Assembly (NCBI GenBank): GCA_007125835.1
Contig: SLCJ01000001.1
Location: 1 to 5,195 of the forward strand
Direction of reading: 5' to 3'
From: Verrucomicrobiales bacterium
Lineage (GTDB): Bacteria; Verrucomicrobiota; Verrucomicrobiia; Verrucomicrobiales; SLCJ01
DNA length: 5,195 nt
Of this stretch, positions 1 through 5,195 are shown piece after piece. Below the pieces are notes generated by a model that was given only the letters and a program-made list of their open reading frames with translations, was not told the origin of the DNA and searched no databases. The translations under genes were made by a program, and so were the position numbers. Within the stretch, counting starts at the first letter, position 1; each line of letters opens with the position of its first letter.

Positions 1-78
1 CCGCCGGTCCACCACCCGTGAACACACGTGATACAGCCCGGATCGACCGGCTTGGGCAAGGGCTCTGGGCTTGCGCAT
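1..78 (-). CDS. REP-associated (RAYT / IS200-like Y1) transposase, N-terminal fragment cut by the window edge
   Basis: An open frame starts at the ATG at 78 and runs off the left edge, giving 26 residues that begin MRKPRALAQAGRSGLYHV and continue through CSRVVDRR. This matches the usual start of REP-associated tyrosine transposases and their Y1/IS200-like relatives: MR-x-PR, then a short loop, then a Y-H-V-x-x-R-V strand followed by R. In that family the strand opens the HUH single-strand nuclease fold. The catalytic HUH histidines and the tyrosine would lie outside the window, so it cannot be said whether the gene is intact. It points away from cdaA, with 111 bases between the two starts. 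An in-frame GTG a few codons upstream is possible, but the ATG fits the family start better. The call rests on a short stretch. The alternative is a chance open frame, which I consider less likely given the motif. Confidence 0.6.
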   Translation of the reverse strand, partial: MRKPRALAQAGRSGLYHVCSRVVDRR

Positions 79-189
79 GCCTGCACCATAACCCACCCGC
101 ACACTCTCTCAACATAAAAATTGGGGTTGGACCCAGTTGTGATTTTGTTTGGACAGGTGGGCTGGGGCGCTTTAGGCTTGGGGTTTATC

Positions 190-1008
190 ATGGGGGCGAT
201 CCTTGAGATGTTTCAGACGCAGTGGCGGTCTGCCGTGGAGATTTTGATCCTGGCAGTTCTGCTGTATCAACTTTTCATCAGTTTCAAGGCCACGCGTGCG
301 GCGCGGATTGCGCTGGGGATTCTGATTTTGATCGGCGGGTTGTTCCTTCTGTCGAGTTTGCTGAAGCTGGAGGTGATCGGTTTCATTCTCCGCGGCCTGC
401 TTTACGTGGTGGGCACGGGCATCGTGGTTTTGTTCCAGCCGGAGTTGCGGCGATTGCTGGAGAAGCTGTCAACTCGTTTTTTTATATTCAGCGAGAAGAA
501 GAGTGGCTTTCTGGATGCCTTTCAGGACACGGTGCAATCGCTTTCGAACAAGCGTTACGGGGCACTTTTCGCCTTCGAGCGTGGGATCGACCTATCGCAG
601 TTGGTGGAGAGCGGGGTGGAGATCAATGCGGATTTTTCGAAGGAGTTGATGCAGACGATTTTCCATCCGCGCACTTCGCTTCACGATGGCGGGGTAATTC
701 TGAAGGGGGAGACGGTTGTGCGGGCGGCGTGTGTGTTTCCGATCAGCCAGCGGCAGATGCTGGATCGCAGCATCGGCCTGCGACATCGTGCGGCGCTTGG
801 AATTACGGAGGAGTCGGACGCGATCGCGGTGGTGGTGTCGGAGGAAACGGGTTTGGTTTCGCTTTGCCGCAACGGCACGCTCGAGGGGCATGTGAAGCCG
901 TCGGAACTCGGGGCGAGACTGGAGAGGATGATGAGCGGCCGCGGCAACGATTCCCTAAAAACAAAGGAACTTCCCGATGATGAACCTCAAGAAGATTCTG
1001 CTCCGTAA
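190..1008 (+). CDS. cdaA: Diadenylate cyclase CdaA (membrane-bound DAC domain, c-di-AMP synthase)
   Basis: The protein condenses two ATP into cyclic di-AMP, a second messenger that in other bacteria controls potassium and osmolyte transport and envelope homeostasis. From the ATG at 190 it has 272 residues, close to the usual 270-280. Three hydrophobic segments lie at about 18-32, 40-58 and 61-82, then a short linker, then the DAC catalytic domain. Visible DAC landmarks are YGALFAFER (about 123-131), LHDGG (164-168, the DGA-motif position), RHRAALGI (198-205) and VVSEETG (215-221). The tail after about 248 is polar and acidic, probably disordered. The frame stays open upstream to a TTG at 121, but that extension has no family character. 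An ATG at 208 (MFQTQW) is a real alternative start and would remove six residues. Two motif positions deviate from common homologues: DGG for DGA, and GLRHR for the usual GTRHR. The acidic and RHR residues are intact, so activity is expected. The 3' end overlaps the next small gene. Confidence 0.95.
   Translation: MGAILEMFQTQWRSAVEILILAVLLYQLFISFKATRAARIALGILILIGGLFLLSSLLKLEVIGFILRGLLYVVGTGIVVLFQPELRRLLEKLSTRFFIFSEKKSGFLDAFQDTVQSLSNKRYGALFAFERGIDLSQLVESGVEINADFSKELMQTIFHPRTSLHDGGVILKGETVVRAACVFPISQRQMLDRSIGLRHRAALGITEESDAIAVVVSEETGLVSLCRNGTLEGHVKPSELGARLERMMSGRGNDSLKTKELPDDEPQEDSAP
965..969 (+). promoter_or_regulatory. Ribosome binding site of the small YbbR-like ORF
   Basis: AGGAA (within AAAGGAA, 963-969) lies seven bases before the ATG at 977, inside the cdaA coding sequence. 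It is much better than the site before trpB. It decides the start of the 52-codon ORF and argues that this overlapping frame is translated. Confidence 0.75.
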
Positions 1009-1135
1009 CTGGCAGGCGAAGATTGTCTGCCTGATCCTGGCCGCCGCCATTTGGTATGTGCTGCGGTATTACGTGATTCCAGTCAGCGGCGAGTTCCGTT
1101 CCCTGCCGACCCGTTCGCAAATGCAGGGTAACTGA
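977..1135 (+). CDS. 52-residue single-pass membrane peptide resembling the N-terminal anchor of YbbR/CdaR
   Basis: The frame starts at the ATG at 977 (a second ATG follows at 980) and ends at TGA 1133-1135. It begins MMNLKKILLRNWQAKIVCL, and one hydrophobic helix runs from about residue 16 to 34 (IVCLILAAAIWYVLRYYVI). The pattern of a basic N-terminus, then NW-x-x-K, then L-x-L-A-x-x-x-W-Y-V matches the membrane anchor of YbbR-domain proteins. In Firmicutes the YbbR protein CdaR is encoded just after cdaA and regulates the cyclase. Here the protein stops about 18 residues after the helix, so all extracytoplasmic YbbR repeats are missing. I looked for a YbbR continuation in the other two frames up to 1210 and found none, so a recent single frameshift is not supported. 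It overlaps cdaA by 32 bases, which suggests coupled translation. A role as a membrane partner of CdaA is inferred. Alternatives are a decayed cdaR or an unrelated small membrane peptide. Confidence 0.72.
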   Translation: MMNLKKILLRNWQAKIVCLILAAAIWYVLRYYVIPVSGEFRSLPTRSQMQGN

Positions 1136-1210
1136 GCCGGCCGGCGAAGTGTTTACCGGGAATCTGTTTCAGATGCTTGCCGACGGCGTGTCCCCAACGT
1201 AGAGTTTGGC

Positions 1211-2440
1211 ATGGAAAAAGCCCTCGATTTGCCACAAGCCAATTCTGTTCCCGACGCCCACGGGCATTTTGGGCCGTTTGGAGGCATGTTTGTGCCCGAA
1301 ACGCTGATGGCGGCATTGCGCGAATTGGACGAGGCGTATGCGTTGGCGCGCGGCGACGACGCATTTCAGGAGGAGTTGGATTTTCTGCTTCGCGAGTATT
1401 GCGGGCGTCCCACGCCCTTGTATTTCGCCGAACGCTGGACGGAGGAGCTGGGTGGCGCTCGCATCTATCTCAAGCGCGAGGACCTGCTGCATACCGGCGC
1501 GCACAAGATCAACAATGCGTTGGGGCAGATTCTGTTGGCGCGGCGGCTGGGGAAAAAGAGGATTATCGCCGAAACGGGAGCTGGCCAGCATGGTGTGGCC
1601 ACGGCGACTGTGTGCGCCCGCTTCGGCATGGATTGTGTGATTTACATGGGCCGTGTGGACATGGAGCGGCAGGCACTGAATGTGGCGCGTATGCGTTTTT
1701 TGGGAGCCGAGGTGCGTGGGGTGGAAGCCGGCCAAGCGACGCTCAAGGAGGCGGTGAATGAGGCGATGCGGGATTGGGTAACGAATGTGCGGAGCACGCA
1801 TTACATTCTCGGATCGGCGCTGGGCTCGCATCCTTTCCCTATGATGGTGCGCGATTTTCATCGTGTGATCGGTTTGGAAGCGCGCGAGCAAATTATGCTT
1901 AAGGAGGGGCGTTTGCCCGACCTGCTGGTGGCTTGTGTGGGGGGCGGTTCGAATGCGATTGGCTTGTTTCACCCCTTTCTCGGCGACGAGGGGGTGCGCA
2001 TGACGGGTGTGGAGGCAGGGGGTGACGGCATCACTCGCGGGCGGCATGCGGCCCGGTTCCAGGGCGGCCGTCTCGGTGTGTTGCAGGGAACCAAGACGTG
2101 GTTGCTTGCCGATGACGACGGGCAGATTGAGCTGACCCATTCGGTTTCTGCTGGCTTGGATTATGCGGCAGTGGGTCCGGAGCATGCCTGGTTGCAGGAG
2201 CGGGGGCGTGTGGATTACACTTTTGCCACCGATAAAGAGGCACTGGCTGCTTTTCAGGAATTGGCCGGGACCGAGGGGATCATTCCGGCACTGGAGACCG
2301 CCCATGCGATGGCCCATGTTTCGAAGGTGGCGGGGGCCATGAAGAGGGATCGGTTGATCATTGTGAATTGCTCTGGCCGCGGCGACAAGGACGTGGCCCA
2401 GGCGGCGCGTCATGTGTTTGGTGAGGAGTTGAAGCTCTGA
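1211..2440 (+). CDS. trpB: Tryptophan synthase beta chain (TrpB, type 1)
   Basis: The protein is the PLP enzyme that joins indole and L-serine to give L-tryptophan, the last step of the pathway. It normally works as an alpha2-beta2 complex with TrpA in the cytoplasm. The 409 residues compare with about 397 in Escherichia coli, the extra ones being mainly at the N-terminus. The family opening GHFGPFGGMFVPETL is at 18-32. The PLP lysine is K99 in HTGAHKINN, the catalytic glutamate is E121 in ETGAGQHG, the phosphate-binding loop is GGGSNA at 244-249, and the SGRGDKD motif near the end carries S388. All sit 11-12 positions after the enterobacterial numbering. The HTGAHKINN sequence and the length indicate the TrpA-partnered TrpB1 type, not TrpB2. 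The ATG at 1211 follows only a weak AGAG site. It lies 75 bases after the small YbbR-like ORF on the same strand, so co-transcription with cdaA is possible. No trpA or other trp gene adjoins it; a convergent rarA follows. Confidence 0.97.
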   Translation: MEKALDLPQANSVPDAHGHFGPFGGMFVPETLMAALRELDEAYALARGDDAFQEELDFLLREYCGRPTPLYFAERWTEELGGARIYLKREDLLHTGAHKINNALGQILLARRLGKKRIIAETGAGQHGVATATVCARFGMDCVIYMGRVDMERQALNVARMRFLGAEVRGVEAGQATLKEAVNEAMRDWVTNVRSTHYILGSALGSHPFPMMVRDFHRVIGLEAREQIMLKEGRLPDLLVACVGGGSNAIGLFHPFLGDEGVRMTGVEAGGDGITRGRHAARFQGGRLGVLQGTKTWLLADDDGQIELTHSVSAGLDYAAVGPEHAWLQERGRVDYTFATDKEALAAFQELAGTEGIIPALETAHAMAHVSKVAGAMKRDRLIIVNCSGRGDKDVAQAARHVFGEELKL

Positions 2441-2515
2441 TACCAGCTCTCAGAAAAATCTGGCTGAATGGTGTAAAGAAAGGGTTGCCCGGTGTTGTCG
2501 TCATCGTGCGGGTGG

Positions 2516-3931
2516 TCATTGCCGGTCTTCCGAGCGGTCGGGGGAATTCGTTCGAGCGGCGGCTTCAAATTGGCGGCGCCAGTGGTCGAGCCTTTCGGCC
2601 ACGCGTTTCTCCATGCCGCGGTGGGTTGGTTCATAGTAGCGTCGTCCCTCCGGCAAGTAGGCTTGGGGGATGTAGCCTTGTTCCGAGTCGTGCGGGTATT
2701 GGTATTCCGGGGGAGGGTCGCCGTGGGTGCGGGTGGCGATCTTCCGCCGTGTGGGGGTTCTCAGCGCTGGTGGCACGGCGAGGGAGCGCCCGGTGGCGAC
2801 GTCACGAGCGGCTGCCTCGAAGGCGGCGTAGGCGCGGTTTGATTTGGGTGCGGTGGCGAGGTAGGTGGTGGCGTGGGCGAGGTTGATTCGGGCTTCGGGA
2901 AGGCCGACCGAGTCGACTGCCTGTGAAGCGGCGGTGGCGACGAGGAGTGCATGCGAATCGGCGAGGCCGACGTCTTCGCTGGCGGCAATGACGAGGCGGC
3001 GGGCGATGAAGCGAGGATCCTCGCCGGCGTGGAGCATTTTCGCCAGCCAGTAGAGCGCGGCGTCGGGGTCGCCGCCACGGATCGATTTGATAAAGGCTGA
3101 CGCAGTGTCGTAATGGGCGTCGCCATCCGCATCGTAGACCACCATTTTCCGCTGGATCGACTCTTCGGCCACGCTCGGTGTGATATGAATGCTTCCGGTT
3201 TCCGGATTGGGCGGCGTGGTGAGTGCCGCTACTTCAAGGGCGGTGAGCGCCTTGCGTGCGTCGCCGTCGCTGAATTCAGCGATGTGTTGTGCTGCCTCGT
3301 TGTCGAGGATGATGTCGCGCGAGCCAAGTCCGCGCTGTGGATCCCGGGAGGCGCGGTTGAGCAGGGCGATGATGTCCTCTGTGGAAAGCGGTTCGAGTTC
3401 GAACAAGAGCGAGCGCGAGAGCAGCGGGCTATTGACGTAAAAGGCGGGATTGTGGGTGGTGGCACCGATGAATCGAATGGTGCCCCGCTCGACATGCGGC
3501 AGGAGTACGTCCTGGCGTGCCTTGTTGAAGCGGTGGATCTCGTCGACGAAAAGGATCGTCCCCGTGCCTTGGATGTGTTTGCGGGCGCGGGCCTGTTCCA
3601 CCTCGCGCCTGATGTCCGCGACACTGCTTTCGACGCCGCTCAGAGAGGCCACATGGCTGTGGGTGCTTCGTGCGATCACCCCGGCGAGGGTTGTTTTCCC
3701 GGTTCCGGGTGGGCCGTAAAGGAGCAGCGAGCTGAAGCGGTCCGACTCGATCGCCCGGCGCAGGAGTTTGTCGGGTCCGAGGATGTGTTGTTGTCCGGCG
3801 ATTTCGTCGAGGGTGAGGGGGCGCATGCGTTGCGCCAGGGGTGCGTCGGCTTCCGATGCCGGGTGCATGTCGGATGAAGAGTCGGCGCGCCCGGTCTCGG
3901 TGTTGGAGAGCCGTAGTTCGTCTTGGGTCAT
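2516..3931 (-). CDS. rarA: Replication-associated recombination protein A (RarA/MgsA-type AAA+ ATPase)
   Basis: RarA is a homotetrameric AAA+ ATPase related to clamp loaders and to eukaryotic Mgs1/WRNIP1. It acts on DNA ends and gaps at stalled replication forks. From the ATG at 3931 the product has 471 residues (447 in E. coli). Motifs in order are PLAQRMRPLTLDE (about 31-43), typical of the family start; Walker A GPPGTGKT at 73-80 with K79; Walker B ILFVDEIHRF at about 126-135 with D130 and E131; sensor 1 GATTHNP at 156-162; the SRSL arginine-finger region near R173; and sensor 2 GDARKAL near R226. The tetramerisation domain includes FIKSIRGGDPDAALYWLA (about 280-297) and GEDPRFIARRL. The C-terminal part has the usual QGYIPQAYLPEG segment. 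The first 25 or so residues are poorly conserved and polar. A GTG at 3946 would add five residues; I prefer the ATG because GGA lies seven bases before it. The gene ends 75 bases from the convergent trpB. Confidence 0.96.
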   Translation of the reverse strand: MTQDELRLSNTETGRADSSSDMHPASEADAPLAQRMRPLTLDEIAGQQHILGPDKLLRRAIESDRFSSLLLYGPPGTGKTTLAGVIARSTHSHVASLSGVESSVADIRREVEQARARKHIQGTGTILFVDEIHRFNKARQDVLLPHVERGTIRFIGATTHNPAFYVNSPLLSRSLLFELEPLSTEDIIALLNRASRDPQRGLGSRDIILDNEAAQHIAEFSDGDARKALTALEVAALTTPPNPETGSIHITPSVAEESIQRKMVVYDADGDAHYDTASAFIKSIRGGDPDAALYWLAKMLHAGEDPRFIARRLVIAASEDVGLADSHALLVATAASQAVDSVGLPEARINLAHATTYLATAPKSNRAYAAFEAAARDVATGRSLAVPPALRTPTRRKIATRTHGDPPPEYQYPHDSEQGYIPQAYLPEGRRYYEPTHRGMEKRVAERLDHWRRQFEAAARTNSPDRSEDRQ

Positions 3932-3942
3932 GGTTTGTTCCA

Positions 3943-3958
3943 ACACGCTTTTGCGTGT
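3943..3958 (-). promoter_or_regulatory. Perfect small hairpin just upstream of the rarA start
   Basis: On the minus strand ACACGC, an AAAA loop and GCGTGT form a perfect six-pair stem ending 11 bases before the ATG at 3931. It would sit in the rarA 5' untranslated region, next to the weak GGA site, and it contains the alternative GTG start (3944-3946). It could modulate translation or bind a protein dimer. A chance palindrome in GC-rich DNA is also possible. Confidence 0.3.
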
Positions 3959-4188
3959 GCTGGCGCACGATGACGCCCGTTTGCCGGTTTGCCAAGCTGC
4001 ATTGTCCTGGCCGCTTCACCCGGGGTATCACCCGGACGGAATGGCGACCGGAGATCAGGGTGATGCTGGTTGCGAATTCCAATTCCAACTGATGCCGGGT
4101 TCCCCGCATACCTTGTCGCGCGAGGATTGGGACGGCGAGACAGATTGACAGTATGCTTTCGATCCTGCGGCGCACTTCTCTCACGCGC

Positions 4189-4217
4189 AAAAAGCCGGTG
4201 GCCTGAGGCCACCGGCT
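4189..4217 (-). terminator. Strong intrinsic terminator of the hisG / small basic protein unit
   Basis: A perfect 11-pair stem (4193-4203 with 4207-4217, arm AGCCGGTGGCC) closes on a three-base loop. On the minus strand it is followed at once by a run of five T (4193 down to 4189, the first belonging to the stem). It lies 43 bases after the stop codon of the 34-residue gene and points the same way, so it should end transcription from hisG. There is no T run on the plus-strand side (GCATAAT follows), so it looks one-directional. It also separates this unit from rarA, which therefore needs its own promoter. Confidence 0.88.
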
Positions 4218-4236
4218 GCATAATGGGCACGATTGA

Positions 4237-4265
4237 TCCTGACCGGCTGAAACCGGGGATCAGGA
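4237..4265 (-). other. Imperfect hairpin spanning the stop codon of the small basic protein gene
   Basis: The arms TCCTGACCGG (4237-4246) and CCGG-GGA-TCAGGA (4253-4265) pair over ten positions with a three-base bulge and a six-base loop. An alternative pairing uses GATCC/GGATC. The structure covers the TGA at 4260-4262 and precedes the terminator by about 20 bases. There is no T run after it, so it is not itself a terminator. It may stabilise the 3' end of the message, or it may be chance. Confidence 0.35.
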
Positions 4266-4364
4266 CTTGTAGCGGAGGCGCTTCTTGTGGCGGTTGGCCC
4301 GCAAGCGCTTTTTCCGCTTGTGCTTGTTGATTTTCGTCTTACGACGCTTTTTGAGGGAGCCCAT
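4260..4364 (-). CDS. 34-residue AURKAIP1/COX24-domain protein (bS22/mS38-like small ribosomal-subunit protein)
   Basis: The frame runs from the ATG at 4364 to the TGA at 4260-4262. Of 34 residues, 11 are Lys, 8 Arg and 2 His; the sequence begins MGSLKKRRKTKINKHKRKK and ends RLRYKS. The K-x-K-I-x-K-H-K-R-K-K-R-L-R-x-N-R-H-K-K pattern is that of the small bacterial AURKAIP1/COX24-domain proteins. As known for the family, relatives are ribosomal: mitochondrial mS38 and mycobacterial bS22 lie in the small subunit near helix 44 of the rRNA. A role in the 30S subunit is therefore likely here but inferred. AGGAA stands six bases before the ATG. The gene lies 54 bases after hisG on the same strand and is followed by a strong terminator, so it is probably the last gene of a hisG transcript unless it has its own promoter. 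It is below normal gene-finder length limits. The family match and the ribosome binding site make chance unlikely. Confidence 0.88.
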   Translation of the reverse strand: MGSLKKRRKTKINKHKRKKRLRANRHKKRLRYKS

Positions 4365-4370
4365 GGCTTG

Positions 4371-4375
4371 TTCCT
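4371..4375 (-). promoter_or_regulatory. Ribosome binding site of the 34-residue basic protein gene
   Basis: On the minus strand AGGAA stands six bases before the ATG at 4364. It matches the site before the YbbR-like ORF and fixes the start of this very short gene. Confidence 0.75.
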
Positions 4376-4418
4376 GTGTCGGTGATTGGGTTTCTTGTGC
4401 GGTGCGCCGAGCGGAGAC

Positions 4419-5195
4419 TCAGCGGACCAGTTTGTTGAGAGGGTACTCGATGATGCCTTCGGCTCCGAGTTCCTTGAGTTGCGGGATGATCTCCCGCACC
4501 ACCGTTTCATCGATCACCGTCTCCACGGCGACCCATTGGTCGGTGTCGGCCAGATGGGACACCGTCGGGTGGCGCAGGGAAGGTAAGCATTCGAGGAGAT
4601 TTTTCAAGTTGTTTTGCGGCAGGTTCATTTTCAGGCCGACTTTGCCGCGTGCGGCGAGCGTGCTCTGGAGCATCAGCGCGAGCGTTTGGGCCTTGGCTTT
4701 TTTCCATGGGTCCTGTGCCGCCCGGCGGTTCATGACAAGCTGGGGGTAGGACTCCATCAAGGTGTCGACGATGCGAAGTTTGTTGGCGCGGAGCGAGCTG
4801 CCGGTTTCAGTAATGTCCACGATGGCATCCACCAGTTCGGGCACCTTCACCTCGGTGGCCCCCCAACTGAATTCGACTTCGGCTTGAACGCCTTTGGATT
4901 CGAGCCAACGGGTGGTCAGGCCCACCGCCTCGGTGGCGATGCGTTTGCCTTGCAGGTCGGCGACTTCGCGGATGGGGGAGTTTTCCGGCACTACCAGCAC
5001 CCAGCGGGTGGGATTGGCGGTGGCACGGCTGTAGGGCAGGTCGCAGAGCACTTCGACATCGGCGCCGTTTTCGGCGATCCAGTCGCGCCCAGTGATTCCG
5101 CAATCGAGGTATCCGTGATCGACGTAGCGCCCGATTTCCTGGGCTCTGAGCAGCCTGCTCTCCAGTTCGGGGTCGTCGATGGCAGGGCGGTATGA
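4419..5195 (-). CDS. hisG: ATP phosphoribosyltransferase, long form (HisG), N-terminus outside the window
   Basis: HisG couples ATP and PRPP to N1-(5'-phosphoribosyl)-ATP, the first and feedback-controlled step of histidine synthesis. The frame is open from the right edge to TGA at 4419-4421, giving 258 visible residues; the long form has about 290-300, so some 35 N-terminal residues are missing. Visible residues 33-39 (GITGRDW) and the D-x-x-E-TGSSLRAN segment (127-138), which forms the PRPP-binding loop, mark the catalytic periplasmic-binding-protein-like domains. A C-terminal ACT-like regulatory domain follows from about 183 (VGLKMNLP) to the end (GAEGIIEYPLNKLV). In known long forms this domain binds histidine and allows allosteric inhibition without HisZ. 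A shorter frame beginning at a GTG at 5051 would miss conserved sequence and is not the true start. The 34-residue basic protein gene follows 54 bases downstream. No other his gene is visible in the window. Confidence 0.96.
   Translation of the reverse strand, partial: SYRPAIDDPELESRLLRAQEIGRYVDHGYLDCGITGRDWIAENGADVEVLCDLPYSRATANPTRWVLVVPENSPIREVADLQGKRIATEAVGLTTRWLESKGVQAEVEFSWGATEVKVPELVDAIVDITETGSSLRANKLRIVDTLMESYPQLVMNRRAAQDPWKKAKAQTLALMLQSTLAARGKVGLKMNLPQNNLKNLLECLPSLRHPTVSHLADTDQWVAVETVIDETVVREIIPQLKELGAEGIIEYPLNKLVR

Noticed and set aside
108..120. AT-rich stretch containing CATAAA upstream of cdaA, considered as a -10 element.
   Set aside because: No matching -35 hexamer is present at a suitable distance. 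It could be a promoter, but the sequence alone does not support a call.
18..206. A 62-codon plus-strand frame upstream of cdaA, considered as the tail of an upstream gene such as folP.
   Set aside because: The translation shows no dihydropteroate synthase or other family character, and it overlaps both the RAYT-like start and the cdaA start. It is probably chance.
1136..1145. Ten-base GCCGGCCGGC palindrome between the YbbR-like ORF and trpB.
   Set aside because: Simple GC-rich self-complementary sequence with no T run. It is too short and self-repetitive to be a convincing operator or terminator.
1169..2413. A 414-codon open frame on the minus strand, antisense to nearly all of trpB.
   Set aside because: Its product is rich in His, Arg and Gln with no family motifs, as expected from the antisense of a GC-biased gene. 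The plus strand carries complete TrpB motifs.
2441..2515. Possible bidirectional terminator between convergent trpB and rarA (CAGA-AAAA-TCTG at about 2450-2461).
   Set aside because: The stem is only four pairs and no proper T run follows in either direction, so I do not call a terminator here.
3113..3877. A 254-codon plus-strand open frame antisense to rarA.
   Set aside because: No recognisable domain. It lies wholly within the conserved AAA+ coding sequence of rarA and is best explained as a shadow frame.
4145..4150. TTGACA on the plus strand, a perfect -35 consensus.
   Set aside because: No -10-like hexamer lies 16-18 bases downstream, and no plus-strand gene follows it. Both neighbouring genes are on the minus strand.
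4193..4217. The perfect palindrome considered as a REP element linked to the RAYT-like gene.
   Set aside because: It is followed by five T on the minus strand right after a gene end, so an intrinsic terminator explains it fully, and no second copy is seen in the window.

Overview
This window looks like an ordinary chromosomal segment of a GC-rich bacterium, probably from the Verrucomicrobiota (an Opitutae-like lineage). That placement is inferred from the gene mix: a CdaA-type diadenylate cyclase followed by a very short YbbR-like membrane peptide, a long-form HisG, and a tiny AURKAIP1/COX24 (bS22/mS38-like) basic protein. No 16S rRNA or other lineage marker is present, so the placement is tentative.

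Layout from left to right. Positions 1-78 (minus strand) hold the first 26 codons of what looks like a REP-associated (RAYT / IS200-like Y1) transposase running off the left edge. It is divergent from the next block. Positions 190-1135 (plus strand) hold cdaA, encoding a membrane-bound c-di-AMP synthase. Its 3' end overlaps by 32 bases a 52-codon ORF that has an excellent ribosome binding site and resembles only the N-terminal membrane anchor of YbbR/CdaR. Positions 1211-2440 (plus) hold trpB, the tryptophan synthase beta chain, with no trpA beside it. After a 75-base convergent gap with no convincing terminator comes rarA (2516-3931, minus), a clamp-loader-like AAA+ ATPase of replication-fork maintenance. 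A 257-base leader region with no gene separates rarA from a strong minus-strand intrinsic terminator (4189-4217). That terminator closes a unit made of hisG (4419 to beyond 5195, minus, N-terminus outside the window) and, 54 bases downstream, a 34-codon gene for an extremely basic ribosome-type protein (4260-4364).

Functionally these are housekeeping genes: second-messenger signalling (cdaA and its small partner), amino acid biosynthesis (trpB, hisG), genome maintenance (rarA) and probably translation (the 34-residue protein). I see no CRISPR array, tRNA, rRNA, prophage or defence system. The most informative parts are the two tiny genes, both supported by AGGAA ribosome binding sites, which length cut-offs would easily miss. 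No intergenic stretch exceeds 300 bases, and no promoter could be assigned with confidence.
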